From contig NC_073313.1 in the NCBI RefSeq assembly GCF_027595985.1, forward strand, positions 114,033,552 to 114,097,551: a DNA stretch of 64,000 nucleotides. Direction: 5' to 3'. The translations under genes were made by a program, and so were the position numbers. Shown here one piece after another: positions 20,061-30,794 of the stretch. Source of the stretch: Sorex araneus. Its lineage: Eukaryota; Chordata; Mammalia; Eulipotyphla; Soricidae. The first letter of the stretch is position 1; every line of letters begins with the position of its first letter. The notes under the pieces were generated by a model. That model had not been told where the DNA came from. It was given only the letters and a program-made list of their open reading frames with translations, and did not search any database.

Positions 20061-20370
20061 GCCTGAATGAAGACTCTTACGTTTTTTAATGTAAGCTTTT
20101 TGAAGTAAGAAAGCTTAAATATCATCTGTAGGAGGTCCTATATTTTGACTTCGTCTAAATTTTAAAGCTTGACAGAGTGAAGATAGAATACTAACGTCAG
20201 TGATTGAAATAAACATGCATACTTTGAAAGTTAGCTTTCAGACTCCCTTCATATTACTGATAAATCTATGGTTACTCTTCATGTAAGCAGGTGGAATAAC
20301 ATCAATAGTTACTTACAGATGCCATAAGTGGTAGAAAACAAAAATATTGTATTTGGTATATCTAGAAGAT

Positions 20371-20397
20371 TGTGTGTGTGTGTGTGTGTGTGTGTGT
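20371..20397. repeat. (TG)n microsatellite
   Basis: About 13 TG units. Confidence 0.95.
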
Positions 20398-20962
20398 ACG
20401 TGCTCATGTATATGTTTCTTATTATGCGGGGCGTATGCCTGGCAGTGACTGGATTAGAATTTTTATATTAAGAATTCCAGAAACCCTTGTGCCAGGCCAA
20501 AATAAAATAATCCAGAAACTGGTGGCCTCAAATATATAAGAGAAGCTGTTTCACCAATAAATGGGTTTATTTGGAAATAACAAAAAGGCCATTTGGGAAG
20601 TACGGTCTTATAGCCAGGCATATATGCAGTTCCTTGGAATAAAAATCAGCACCCTCTTATGCATTTTTTAATACAGTTTTTAAATGAAGTTATCTCTGGA
20701 CTAAGAGGTATCTCCTTCCTCAGAGGGGGGCAAGCAGCATTACTTCTAGTTGAAGACACAAGACTTGCTGGGTCCTGTAGTTTGCTGATTGTTCATGGGG
20801 GAGGGGGAAATGGAATTTCGGCTTCCTGACCTCGTTTAAATTGGGTTTCTGTGTATTAATTTTCACAAAACCTTATTCAACCTGGGGTCAATGATTGAAA
20901 ACCAGAAATAGCACTTTGGAGCCTATTGTAACTGTGCGTGGCTATGCATCGCATGGTCACCC

Positions 20963-21041
20963 AAACACCAACATGTTGAAAGCAATCTTCTTCTCCTTGA
21001 CCCAGTACAAAATTTCTCATAACATAAATTTCACGTTTCTG
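20963..21041 (-). other. Weak exon-like segment
   Basis: On the minus strand 'cagttgtgctttcag' precedes an open stretch that reads 'VMRNFVLGQGEEDCFQHVGV' and could end before 'gtgacc'. The donor is poor, and I do not recognise the peptide. Confidence 0.15.
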
Positions 21042-21384
21042 AAAGCACAACTGCCTTCTCATTTCTTTTTTTCATGTTCTTGTGCCTTTCATAAGTACTT
21101 CAGTTGGTTAATCATTAATATTTTAACAAGGCTTTTTTCCCAGTTCCAAGTCCTTCTCTGCTAGTTTAGCTTCAGGCAGTATATGAACTCGCCTACTGGA
21201 TCCCACTTAAGAAGCCCTGGCACTTACTACCGGTTAGTTTCGCTAAGAAACTTCCTAATAGAGATGAAATGGCAGCTCCCTTTCAAGAGCATTCAACTTT
21301 TCAGGTCACTCTTGACATTTTTCCTCATGGCGTGTGTGAACTGGAATGTAACTGAACCAATTTTACTGCACATGATTTGGGATT

Positions 21385-21536
21385 TGGGTTTGTTTGTGGG
21401 GTTACACTGGGTGGTTACATCCTGAGGTACTTGACTACTTCACAGCTCTGTGCTGTGGGGCCCGAGCCTGTGGTGCCAAGAATCTAAGCCGGCTTCCATG
21501 CAAAGCATCAGCTCAGTCCTTTGAATTATCTCACCA
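21385..21536 (-). mobile_element. Old SINE fragment
   Basis: 'gtggggttacactgggtgg' to 'cctttgaattatctcacc'. Confidence 0.45.
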
Positions 21537-21547
21537 TTTTCAAAATT

Positions 21548-21652
21548 TTCTTCCAGCTCTGGGGACCTTATGTGGTTCCGGGGAATTGAACCAGGACAGG
21601 CTGAGGGCAAGGCAAACACTCTCTGACAGCTGTACTTTCTCTCCTGCCCCAT
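21548..21652 (-). mobile_element. SINE fragment, head side
   Basis: 'ggggaccttatgtggttccgg' class body and 'ctctcctgcccc' head. Confidence 0.6.
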
Positions 21653-21709
21653 TTAAAATTTTTTTTTTAGTTTTTATTGAAGGAAACTTGCTTAGAAAGA
21701 TGTGGAGAG

Positions 21710-21903
21710 GGGCTGGAGCGATAGCACAGCGGGTAGGGCGTTTGCCTTGCACGAGGCCAACCTGGGTTCGATTCCCAGCATCCCATATGGTCCCCTAAGC
21801 ACCGCCAGGGGTGATTCCTGAGTGCAGAGCCAGGAGTGACCTCTGTACATCGCCAGGTGTGACTCAAAAAGCAAAAAAAATAAAAATAAAAATAAAAAAA
21901 GAA
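21710..21903 (+). mobile_element. SINE-A copy with exact target-site duplication
   Basis: 'agaaagatgtggagag' is repeated at 21694-21709 and 21904-21919. Nearly consensus sequence and a long A-rich tail suggest a recent insertion. It split the dispersed repeat noted at 19930. Confidence 0.93.
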
Positions 21904-21914
21904 AGAAAGATGTG

Positions 21915-21962
21915 GAGAGAGAGAGGGAGGGAGGGAGAGGTAGAAAGAGAAAGAGAGAGAGA
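21915..21962. repeat. (GA)-rich simple repeat
   Basis: Polypurine GAGA/GGGA tract. Confidence 0.85.
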
Positions 21963-22192
21963 AGAATTGTGTTCAAGAGAGAACACAGGCTTCTCCGGAG
22001 TGGAAGGAAATAAGCTAGCAACAAAAGAGGCAGGCAAACAAGACAGGTTTGGAAGGCAGAACGCCAGCTTGGATTTAAAATTCTTATAACCCCCCACCCC
22101 CAACACATTTCCTGAACAAAATGGTTCTACTGTAACAGGGATGGACTTATCTTTTCTTTTCTACAAGGGCTCCTCGTGTCAATCTTTTCACT

Positions 22193-22211
22193 GCCCCCCC
22201 CCCCCCCCCCG
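22193..22211. repeat. Poly-C run
   Basis: About 17 consecutive C residues, interrupted at most once near the edges. Confidence 0.9.
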
Positions 22212-22217
22212 CTACAG

Positions 22218-22320
22218 AATCCTTTAAACACTGGCCCTTGGAGCTGATTTTGAACCTGGAGTGAACCAATATTTGGAATGCAAAAAATGGAGGAGAAAGC
22301 TGTGCATGCATTAACAGAAC
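22218..22320 (+). other. Candidate 5' exon upstream of the CpG island
   Basis: The poly-C tract and 'gctacag' form an acceptor-like sequence, and the segment ends at CAG followed by GTGAGT (22321). All frames have stops early, but an ATG at 22278 and a second at 22287 in strong Kozak context (A at -3, G at +4) open a frame that stays open to the donor ('MEEKAVHALTEQ'). It could be an alternative upstream exon or chance. Confidence 0.22.
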
Positions 22321-22329
22321 AGGTGAGTT

Positions 22330-22850
22330 GTGCCACACATGAAGGTAGTCCTCCCTGGACAGAAGAAGAAAAGCTGCTCTGGGAAGCAAGAGTTCATCTT
22401 CACGTTTTCTCTGGCGAATGGAACCTGCCCGGAATTGACATCTATTTCCAGCCACCAAAGTGGAATTAGCTGGCTTCACTATCTTCTCCCACTTTTATTG
22501 ATCTTTCCTCATCCTCTTTAGCCCCCTTGCAATAGACGAACATACCGAAGAGGTGGTTCTGGCCCATTTGGGGGGGATGTAATTCAAAGACAAGAGTGAC
22601 TCCCCCTTCCCCCCTCTTCTTCCATTTTCTTCTGCCTAGACCTTCCCAGGAAAGGGGAAATCGGCTGAGGTTTTTCCCTTTGCAAAGTTCAGAACCCGGG
22701 CTGATGGAGTTGAAAAAAAAAAAAAAAACTACGAATAATGCCCCTTCCCAGGTCGAGGTTCTGGGGAGAATTGTACCCTCAACAGACAGACACGAGGGGG
22801 TTGGGGATGCGCAAACTTTTGTTCGTCCACAAGGATTTTTTTTTTTTTTG
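22330..22850. other. Left shore of the CpG island
   Basis: Repeat-free apart from an A-run near 22715-22730 and a T-run near 22837-22850. No gene is called. Confidence 0.4.
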
Positions 22851-23045
22851 GACTAGACACTGCGGACTCCTGCTCTTTCCTTGGGCAGGGAGCGAGAGGC
22901 GCCGGCTCTGAAGACAATATCTCCGTCCTCATCCTTCCCGGGCGCCCTTCTCGGGGCTCCTTCTCCCCGTTCCCCACCCAGTTGATGTGACAGACGCACG
23001 GCCCAATCCGCTCCCAGGTTCCCAGGCTGCTTGTTAGCGCCGCAG

Positions 23046-23077
23046 CCAATGGCGGCGGCCGGGGGCGCGGGGGCGGG
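23046..23077 (+). promoter_or_regulatory. CCAAT box and GC box
   Basis: CCAAT at 23046-23050 overlaps 'aatggcggc', a YY1-like motif. GGGGGCGGG, an Sp1-type GC box, lies at 23069-23077. No TATA box is visible, as expected for a CpG-island promoter. The order suits transcription to the right starting near 23095-23140. Confidence 0.6.
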
Positions 23078-23099
23078 CCCGAGGGAGGGAGCGCAGGCT

Positions 23100-23194
23100 T
23101 TAGAAGCGCCGCCGCCAGGACTCCGCCGGGCAGAAGTTGTCTGAGCGCGTCTGCTGCTGGCTGGCGGGCTCCATCCGGTCTTGGGCGACTTTAC
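23100..23194 (+). other. Probable non-coding first exon
   Basis: The segment downstream of the CCAAT and GC boxes runs to a perfect GTAAGT donor at 23195-23200. It contains no ATG, so it would be 5' UTR. The exon base at -1 is C rather than the usual G, a small weakness. The start is not defined by sequence. I could not recognise the gene from this exon. Confidence 0.5.
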
Positions 23195-24420
23195 GTAAGT
23201 GCTCCGTGGGGGCTGGCGGCCGCGGGGACAGCGGGGTCCCCGGGCGTGTGGCCCGGACGGTGTCCCCAGGGAGCGCATCTGCAGGCGGAACGTGCCCCGC
23301 GCCGGAGGTGGGAGGGCGGCGAGGGTGGCTGCAGAAATTCCTGCCGGGCGTCTCGCAGGCACCCAGGCGGTGTTTCTCCTCGAGGATGGGTGGGAAGGGC
23401 AGGGGCTTCCCCGCCACCGCTACCCGCCGCAAACAATGTTTTCGGCTCGAGGGAGAAACGGTGCTTCCTCGCTAGTTGCTCCCAACTTGTTGCCAGGCTG
23501 GGCTTGGAGTCCTTGACTCCAACCTTCCCGGGCTCGGGAATCCTGCCGTGCAAGCCGAGCCCCGAACTTCCCTCTGTCGCCCTGCCCTGGCGACTGCCCC
23601 CGCCGCGGCTCTCCGGCTCCACGTACCCACCCCAACTCCCCCCTTTCCTACCTCCCCCCATCCCCCCCCCCCCGGCCCCGGGCTCAGGAAATCCCGGAGC
23701 CGGCAGCCTACGGCGCGCCTCCAAGCCCCCGTTGTCCCGTCTAGGGTGACCTCGCGGGCTCAGCCGGCCTCTGGGATTTGGGGGGGTGGGGAGGTGGGAG
23801 GGTGCTTTGAGTCCAGGAAGAAACGACGCTCCACTTGCCTGTCTTCCTCCTGTTTTCCTTGCCTTGGAGCGAGAGCGTCGCGATCGCACCGCGTCTCCTT
23901 ATGAGTAAGCACTTTTCCCCTTTCGGTAGCAGAACATCTCCAGGCCAGTAGGGCAGTACCTTTCCGTTCTTCCCCCCCGCCCCCCCTACCGATCCGGCGC
24001 CGCCCGTCTGCTCCCATCTCGGCGGCTCTGGCTCAGCAGCCCGAAGCGCGCAGTCGCGCCAGCCCCGGACCTCTCCCGGCTCCCTGGGAGGCAGAGCTGC
24101 CGGGCCGATCATCGGGGAGAGGCGGGGGTGGCGCGGGGCGGGGAAGGGGGTGTCCGATCCCGTCCCCCCACACGGCCGCAATTGCCCGTGTTTACTTTTT
24201 TTCTACCCGCAGCACTTGAGCGTGCTAAGTAGAGGCTGGGGGACGCCGACCACCCCCGCACTGGCTCCTAGCCAGTCCCAAAGTTGCCGCCGCCGCCGCT
24301 ACTGCTCTTAAGTCGGCTGACCGCTCCCAAGGCCGCCTTCCAGGGCCTGAAGATGATCCCCGGCTAGGAGGGGGGCCGGGGTTTGTCCGGTCGGCTCCCC
24401 TCCCTACGCGGAGAATCTTA

Positions 24421-25165
24421 GTCCTCACCTGCCGTGAGGACTAACGTCTCTTAAGTGGTGCCAACGGCTGAGCTTTGAACTAACTGGGTAGGACCAACTC
24501 CCCCCTTTAGGATCAGACCGGATGCTGGGGGTGCCCCTACCCTACCAGTTATTTACGAGGGGGCTGCGGGGTGGGGGGGAAGGGTAGGAAGTCTGGCCGC
24601 ACAGTGGATAGAAAATAGGTGAAATTAAACCCCGAGAAATAAGCACTTAAGCACTAATTCAATTTTACTAGATGTCACAATGCAGGGGGCACTTAAACCT
24701 GGTCCTGGAGACGGAATTCCAGGGAAGTGGCTGAAGCCCCGCGCAGGCCAATGGGCATCACGTGCTCGAAGCCTCTGATGCCCCTAGGGTAATGGTCGCA
24801 TGACTTGTTTTGACTTTAAAACCGGAATATGATGGCTGGAGCCCGTATTCAGCAAGCGACCCCAGACAAGAAAGGGGAGGCTATGTGGGAATTACCTTCT
24901 ACTCCAGGGAATTAAATTTGGACTTGGATTTGGGGAACAGAGAGGGAGTTGGATGCTTAGAATTTTATCCAAAATAAAACCCGGAGCTGCTTTAAAAACA
25001 GTGTTATGTTAGCAATGTTTGTGCTCCCTGTAACCCTTCAATTTAGTTATCGCTTCTCAAAATTTCAAAAACATCCATTAATTGTTTTTAAGGAACCATG
25101 TTCAGTTCATTTGTTCATTCCCAGGTGACAGATTTGGAGCCATAATCCGTAATTATTTTGATGGA
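24421..25165. other. Right shore of the CpG island, start of intron
   Basis: Unique sequence with falling G+C. No exon or repeat recognised. Confidence 0.4.
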
Positions 25166-25167
25166 TG

Positions 25168-25303
25168 GTGGGGGGAGTGAGGTTGGGCCAACACCCAGAG
25201 GTGCCTGAGGGGTATTTCCAGAGGTGCTGTGGGCTATGTGTTATCTCACCTGCCTCCTGCTTGCAAAACAGGCGCTCCAGCCCTTTGAACTATCCATCCA
25301 GTC
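25168..25303 (-). mobile_element. Old SINE copy
   Basis: 'gttgggccaacacccagagg' to 'ccctttgaactatccatcc'. Confidence 0.6.
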
Positions 25304-25880
25304 CAGTGATTTTTTTTTTTACAGTTTGTCCATATTCCTGGAATTGGTCTATAGTTTCTGCACTGTTCTCTGTATAGGAATTGCTTGAAGGTGGTTACAT
25401 AATCTTTACTAAAAGCAATCACTATGAAATGAAGAGAATCATAAATCAGGGTCAAAAACTGGTGATATTTGATAAAGAGCCGGTTGGGGTTTTGCCTGTC
25501 AGTACTTGGGTAGAATAATGAGAGGACACTGAAATTTCCATATTGACCAATATCTGCCCACACGGCCCAAGTTAAGCATGCTGTCAGAAAGGAAAAACGT
25601 GGCAGTTTTGCTGTTCAGATTATATGTTGCAAAGTATGGAAATAGGAGGAGGAATCTCTGAAACCAGAAGTTTAAAGGCTTCGCTTATTTACAAAAATAA
25701 ATTTGCTTGATAGGATTCTGCCTTGAAAAAGACTAGGGCAGGCAGCTAAAATTAAACTGGGAACATTTAAGAGATTAGGACTTTGCATGTCTTGACCAAA
25801 AACCCTTTATCTACTGTAGCAACCAGTGAATGACTGCAACACCCCACTTTTGGAGACTGTACATGGATTCCTTTTTTTCT
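25304..25880. other. Unique sequence
   Basis: No feature recognised. Confidence 0.35.
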
Positions 25881-25883
25881 TGT

Positions 25884-26045
25884 GCTTGTTTTTGGGTGAT
25901 ACCCGGCGATGCTCTTAGTTATTCCTGACTCTGCAGTCAGGAATTACTCCTGGCAGTGCTCTGGTGACCACATGGGATGCCAGAAATTCAAGCCGCGTCT
26001 TCCGCGTGCAAAGCGAGCACCCTACTCTATTATCTTTCCAGCCCC
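25884..26045 (-). mobile_element. SINE-A copy
   Basis: 'tttttgggtgatacccggcg' to 'tattatctttccagcccc'. Confidence 0.8.
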
Positions 26046-26326
26046 TGTGTATAGATTTCTGAGTATTAACAACCAGAGTTGTTTTAAAGCCTCTAGTTTC
26101 TACCCCAAAACTATCCTTGGGACACAGATTAGCTGCAAATGGATTCATACTACTGAATTATTGCAGTTAGCTTCATTGGTAGAGATGGACCCTCTTCTCC
26201 CATAGTGGAAGTGAGATGACAATAGAATTTTAGGTTAAACAAAGAAATATTTAAACTAGGAGTGCTGCAAATACCCAGCTTGGTAAAAGTGGTAGGGAGA
26301 TAAACTTTTAAAATGTTGTTTGTTTA

Positions 26327-26516
26327 GGGCCAGAGAGATATAGTACAGCAGGTAGGGTGCTTGCCTTGCACGTGGTTGGGTTAGACCCTGGCACTCATCC
26401 TTGAGGCCTGCGAGGAGTGATTCTTGAGCACTGAATCAAGAAGAAGCCCTGAGCACAGAGGCAGGAGGAAGCCCTGAGCACTGTTGGGGGTGGCCCCCGA
26501 ACAAACCAAAGGCCCT
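26327..26516 (+). mobile_element. Old SINE copy
   Basis: Head 'agggccagagagatatagtac'-type sequence. The body carries a repeated 'agccctgagca' and ends 'gggtggcccccgaac'. Confidence 0.8.
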
Positions 26517-26724
26517 AACGTTTTGTCAGCTTTGTCAGAATAGGAACATCTCTAAAACCTCAGTTCTAACTTACTAGTCTTTTGATGCCCACTCCTTTAA
26601 AACCACTGCCTTCATTTTTGAGTGGTATGATCTAATGAACTCATATTTTAAAGAAAATCAGAGCATTGTGAGTCTAATTCTTGTTTTCTGTTAGCCCTAG
26701 CAAGTTATCAATCTCTCTTTACAG

Positions 26725-26915
26725 GGGATGGAGCAGTCCAGTCTGATGCAATCAATTAGATGCCATTGCTTCAAAATGACTTACGGGGTAGAGGAGAACA
26801 CGCTTTGCCGATAGGAGCCTGGAATTTGATCTCTGGCCCTGCATGATCCCCTGAGCACTACCAGTTGAAACATTGAGCACTGCAGTGTATGGGCACCAAT
26901 GAAATAAAAATAAAT
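26725..26915 (+). mobile_element. Old SINE copy
   Basis: 'gggatggagcagtcc' start, 'tttgatctctggccctgc', 'gatcccctgagcactacc' and an (AAAT)n tail. Confidence 0.55.
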
Positions 26916-27210
26916 ACTGGCTTGTGGGTAGGATTATTATATAACTAGTGATATTTTCGTTGAGAATAGGTCTCTTCTAGAAATGGTTGCATGAACATTA
27001 GACTTGACCGTTACTATTTATACTGGCATATTGTCAGCATCCAGGGTACTGTCAGAAACCAAATGAAACCTTGTTCCAAGGCAAACATGGAGATTTACTC
27101 AAAAGAAGAGGTATCTTATGCATTCAGGGTTCATGAGATGGAAGTGATTTCACTCAGTGAAAATGACAGGGAAAAGGAATAAAGTTCACTTGAAATTATT
27201 CTATAGACAT
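26916..27210. other. Unique sequence with a possible open segment
   Basis: The stretch 27047-27111 is open between 'gcatccag' and 'gtatct', but the acceptor has no pyrimidine tract. It is not called as an exon. Confidence 0.3.
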
Positions 27211-27211
27211 G

Positions 27212-27397
27212 TTTTGTTGTTGTTGTTGTTTGCTTTTTGGGTCACGGCCAGCGATGCTTAGGGGTTACTCCTGGATCACGCACTTAGGAATTTCCCCTGG
27301 CAGTGCTCAGGGGACCATATGGGATGCTGGGGATCGAACCTGGGTCGGCCGCATGCAAGGCAAACGCCCTACCCGCTGTGCTATTGCTTCACCCCTA
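27212..27397 (-). mobile_element. SINE-A copy
   Basis: 'gctttttgggtcacggcc' to 'gctattgcttcacccc', preceded by a (TTG)n tail. Confidence 0.9.
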
Positions 27398-27405
27398 GAC
27401 ATGTT

Positions 27406-27494
27406 TTAGCTTTTGTTTTTGGTGCCAGTAATCAAGCCAAGGATCTCATGCATATGAAGCAAATACTCAGCCATTGTGCTATATCCCTGGCAAC
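27406..27494 (-). mobile_element. SINE fragment, head side
   Basis: 'tggtgccagtaatcaagcc' and 'gtgctatatccctggc'. Confidence 0.5.
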
Positions 27495-27512
27495 TTATAT
27501 TCTTTTTTAGAC

Positions 27513-27704
27513 ATTTCTTTTGTTTTGTTTTGTTTTGCTTTGCTTTTGGGTCACACCCGATGATGCACAGGGGTCACTCCTGGCTCTGCACTCAGGAATT
27601 ACCCCTGGCAGTGCTCAGGGGACCATATGGGATGCTGGGAATCGAACCCGGGTAGGCCAAGTGCAAGGCAAACGCCCTACCCGCTGTGCTATCGCTCCAG
27701 CCCC
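27513..27704 (-). mobile_element. SINE-A copy with exact target-site duplication
   Basis: The 17-bp 'tatattcttttttagac' flanks it at 27496-27512 and 27705-27721. The body is nearly consensus. A recent insertion. Confidence 0.95.
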
Positions 27705-27721
27705 TATATTCTTTTTTAGAC

Positions 27722-28472
27722 CTTATTTCTTTTTTTTTCCAGATATTTTATTTTATTTTAGACCTTATTTCTATTGGACTTTCTAAGATAACTACTGACA
27801 CAATATTTTAGCACATGTAATCATTTAATATATTTATTCTTTACTCTTGTGTTTGATGTAGCCCAATCTAGGTGGAATGTATTTTCCAAACTATTAAACT
27901 GTTTATTTTTTCTCTTGAAGATTCCAAAAGCACCAGGTATAAAATTTAAAATGTACATGTATCAGTACGTGACAGCTTGAGAGATCTGTTCTTAGAATTA
28001 TTTTACTGACTCATATGACAATTCTTTTGGTAAAAAGGAATACAGATGAGGGAACGAATTTTTCTGTGAAAATAATAGAACCCAGTTTATAAGAAAACTG
28101 CTATATTATCTTTTGAGACTTTATGATTATTTAAGAGTGAGGTACCATATATGTTCAATGTGTTGTTGGAAGTTTAAAAATCTTTCCAGGTTGCATCATA
28201 CTGTTAGAAATCTTTTTAAGATAACAATGGTCTGATTTAAGTAGCTGATACTTAAAAATTTATAGTTTAGCTAACATTACAACAGTGTTAATGTTATGAC
28301 TAGCTGTTTTAGTTATGAGAAAGCCTTGGTTAAAGTGATATTTTAGAAAAGTATATATATATATATGCATACAATTGTGATGTTCTAGTAGAAAATATAG
28401 TAATATTTGTGCCAATTTACTATAAGGAGGGGAAGTAGTTTCAAAACTTTCAGTATTTAGTGGTACTGAATT
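27722..28472. other. Unique AT-rich block
   Basis: A micro-segment at 27923-27938 lies between a strong pyrimidine-tract acceptor ('ttattttttctcttgaag') and 'gtataa'. At 16 nt it is too short to call. A short (TA)n run lies near 28352-28366. Confidence 0.35.
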
Positions 28473-28488
28473 TGCCTACTTCAAACTT

Positions 28489-28659
28489 TTTTTTTGCCTT
28501 TTGGGTCACACCTGGTGATGCACAGGAGTTATTCCTGGCTCTGCACTCAGGAATTACTCCTGGCGGTGCTCAGGGGACCATATGGGATGCTGGGAATTGA
28601 ACCCGGGTTGGCCGAGTGCAAGGCAAACACCCTACCCACTGTGCTATTGCTCCAGCCCC
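28489..28659 (-). mobile_element. SINE-A copy with exact target-site duplication
   Basis: 'tgcctacttcaaactt' at 28473-28488 and 28660-28675. Nearly consensus. Confidence 0.95.
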
Positions 28660-28675
28660 TGCCTACTTCAAACTT

Positions 28676-28870
28676 AAAAGACATAATAATTAAGTATAAA
28701 CTGTTTGAAGCATAAGAAGGATTGCTGTTAAATGAAAATTTTAGTAACTCAGAGGACAGTATGTTGGACTTGGCTTCGAAAAGAGCTAGATTTTTGCCAT
28801 TCTCTGGCTCACCCACGGACTCAAACTTTAACCTTGAGAACGTTATTTAAAATTATATTGGTAAACCACA
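28676..28870. other. Unique sequence
   Basis: No feature recognised. Confidence 0.3.
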
Positions 28871-29107
28871 ATGCCCAAAAAGGAGAAAGAGAGAGAGAGA
28901 AAAAAAAGAGAAGAAAAGCGACTGCATAGAGACAGGCAGGGGGTGGGGGGGTGATGGGAGGGAACCTGGGGACACTGGTGCTGGGAAATGTACGCTGGAG
29001 GAGGGATGGGTGTTGGAATACTGTATGACTGAAATCCAGTCATGAACAGCTTTGTAAGGGTCTGTCTCACAGTGATTCAATTACGAAGTTGAAAAATAAA
29101 AATAAAG
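28871..29107 (+). mobile_element. L1 3' end, sense orientation
   Basis: A GA-rich start is followed by 'gcatagagacaggcagg', 'ctgtatgactgaaatcc', 'catgaacagctttgtaa' and 'cacagtgattcaatt' plus A-rich tail. A near-duplication 'taaaattatattggtaa' lies about 20 bp beyond each end (28847 and 29127), so the boundaries may be slightly wider. It is the only clear sense L1 right of the CpG island. Confidence 0.75.
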
Positions 29108-29407
29108 GGGCATCATAAAATATTTTAAAAATTATATGGGTAACTAGCATTAATGTATATATGTGCCAAACACCTTTTCTTATTTATAAAATGAATGCAT
29201 GGCTCAGGGTTTTTGGTTTGCTGGGATTTTTTCCCCCCAAGGAGTTAGGGCATGACTTCATATCAATTATATTTATCAGCTGATTTTTATTTTTTACTTT
29301 ATTTTTACACCTGTATTGAAGCAAGCTAAATGGTGTCTTGGCAAACTGAGCATTTAGGAAGCTATTTATCAGGGGCTTATTCCATGACTAGGGTTCATTC
29401 TTTAAAA
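29108..29407. other. Unique sequence
   Basis: No feature recognised. Confidence 0.3.
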
Positions 29408-29409
29408 CA

Positions 29410-29572
29410 CAGGGGGGCTTGGGGCTGGAGCAATAGTATAGTGGTTGCACACAGCTGACCCGGGTCCGATCCCTGGCATCTCATATGGTCCTGCCAGCAC
29501 CCCTAGGAGTAATTCCTGAGTTCAGAGCCAGGAGTAACCCCTGAGCATCACCTGGAGTAGCACCAAAATCCA
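29410..29572 (+). mobile_element. SINE copy
   Basis: Head 'ggggctggagcaatagtatag', a shortened A-B interval, and the end 'ctggagtagcaccaaaa'. Confidence 0.8.
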
Positions 29573-29579
29573 AACCAAT

Positions 29580-29735
29580 ATACAGGAGACAGAGTGATGG
29601 CTGCATGGGCCGAGCAGATGCTTTGCACGTATGAGACCTGGGTTTGATCTCCCACACTGCGAAGTTCCCAGGAGCACTACCGGGAGGAGCTTCTGAACAC
29701 TCCATTGTATGTGGGTATAACGCACCCCCAATATA
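29580..29735 (+). mobile_element. Old SINE copy
   Basis: 'gagacagagtgatggctgc' to 'gtgggtataacgcaccccc'. Confidence 0.65.
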
Positions 29736-29811
29736 GTTACCCTTTATGTAGTTACTTAACAAGGATTTTTGATACATTAAACCTGTTGATTTTCTATTAA
29801 AAGTAAGCTTA

Positions 29812-29958
29812 ATTTTGTTTTTGTTTGGGGAACACACCTGACATTCCTCAGGGCTTCCTCCTGGCTCTGTGCTCCAGTATCACGCCTTTGAGGATTGGGG
29901 GACCCTATGGGGGGGTGGGTATCATGCGCCTTCACTGCTATACTATTGCTCTAGCCCA
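29812..29958 (-). mobile_element. Old SINE copy
   Basis: 'ggggaacacacctgacattcc' class body to 'tactattgctctagccc'. Confidence 0.65.
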
Positions 29959-29964
29959 GAAAGC

Positions 29965-30172
29965 TTAATTATTTTTATTTTTATTTATTTTTTTAATTGG
30001 ATCACGGAGATACACAGGTACACAGATTTTCACGGTTGGGGTTTGGTCATACAATGTTCCAGCTCTGGTCCCTTAACCAGTGTAGGTTTCCCACCACCAA
30101 TGTCCTCAGTTTCCCTCCTGTCACCCTCCCTTCCTCCTAGCCTGTGTCTATGGCAGGCATTATTCTTCTCTT
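29965..30172 (-). mobile_element. L1 3' end
   Basis: 'ttggatcacggagatacac', 'ggtttggtcatacaatgttcc' and 'caccaccaatgtcc', then 'tatggcaggcatt'. Confidence 0.75.
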
Positions 30173-30580
30173 GACAGTTTAGACAGATAGGTCATCTTAA
30201 GTACATTGTGGAAGTTCTCTAGGTTCATATTTGGATTTCACTTTATTTGTTAGCCATCTGTTTTCACTCTGTATTTCACAGGTATGCAGAAAGAGTCACT
30301 GACCCTTGGCTCTTTGGCAGACAGGTAAATATAAATTCCAAATACGGTACAGTAGTACATCGTAGAAATACTAATGCTTAAGAAAAGTTTGCAGAAATGG
30401 TAGAATTCTCTGTCTCTACATGTTCCCCAGCCAGCTAGTTTTACAAGCAAAGTAGAAATAAAGCCAGACATAATAGAATGAGAAAGAAGGGAAATCGTTA
30501 ATAACAAGAGAATTAAAACATGTAATACTTCAGTTTTTCCCCCTTCAATATGCCAAGTACATCTGTTGAAGTCATTCATG
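30173..30580. other. Unique sequence holding a candidate exon
   Basis: Apart from the segment at 30282-30324 nothing is recognised. The long minus-strand open frame here (30250-30612) looks like chance. Confidence 0.35.
30282..30324 (+). other. Candidate internal exon, 43 nt
   Basis: 'ctgttttcactctgtatttcacag' is a strong acceptor, and the segment ends CAG before 'gtaaat'. One frame reads 'YAERVTDPWLFGRQ' after a single leading base and ends in phase 0. A second frame starting with an ATG is also open. No family is recognised, and short length makes the open frame uninformative. Confidence 0.28.
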
Positions 30581-30762
30581 TAGTCTGGAGCGATTATACA
30601 GGGGGACGGCACTTGCCTTGCGCACAGCCGTCCTGGGTTTGATCCCTGTTACCCCATATGGTCCCTCAGCGCAGCGAGGAGTGATCTCTGAGAGTAGGTT
30701 CAGGATGAGACCCTGAGCACTGCTGGCTGTGGCCCTCAAACAACAACAGAAAGTCATGAATG
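30581..30762 (+). mobile_element. SINE copy
   Basis: 'tagtctggagcgattatacag' head to 'ctggctgtggccctcaaac'. Confidence 0.8.
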
Positions 30763-30794
30763 TGGTGTTCTTTTTCAAAAGAGAACCTTCTCAG

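Larger units (their letters stand above)
20061..21384. other. 1.3-kb unique block
   Basis: Contains a (TG)n run (20371-20397) and a weak minus-strand exon-like segment near 20963-21040, listed separately. Nothing else is recognised. Confidence 0.35.
22851..24420. promoter_or_regulatory. CpG island / promoter region
   Basis: The only stretch in the window that combines high G+C with frequent CpG over more than 1 kb. It is free of SINEs, which is unusual here, and centres on the CCAAT/GC-box cluster at 23046-23077. A minus-strand donor-like CAG/GTGAGG lies at its right edge (24428), so weak divergent transcription is possible. Long open frames within it reflect G+C content. Confidence 0.85.

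Noticed and set aside
23191..23889. Open frames of up to 232 residues in the CpG island
   Set aside because: High G+C removes stop codons by chance. The frames overlap on both strands, and codon content looks like G+C bias.
30250..30612. A 120-residue hydrophobic minus-strand frame
   Set aside because: It starts in SINE sequence, has no splice or promoter context and overlaps a better exon candidate on the plus strand.
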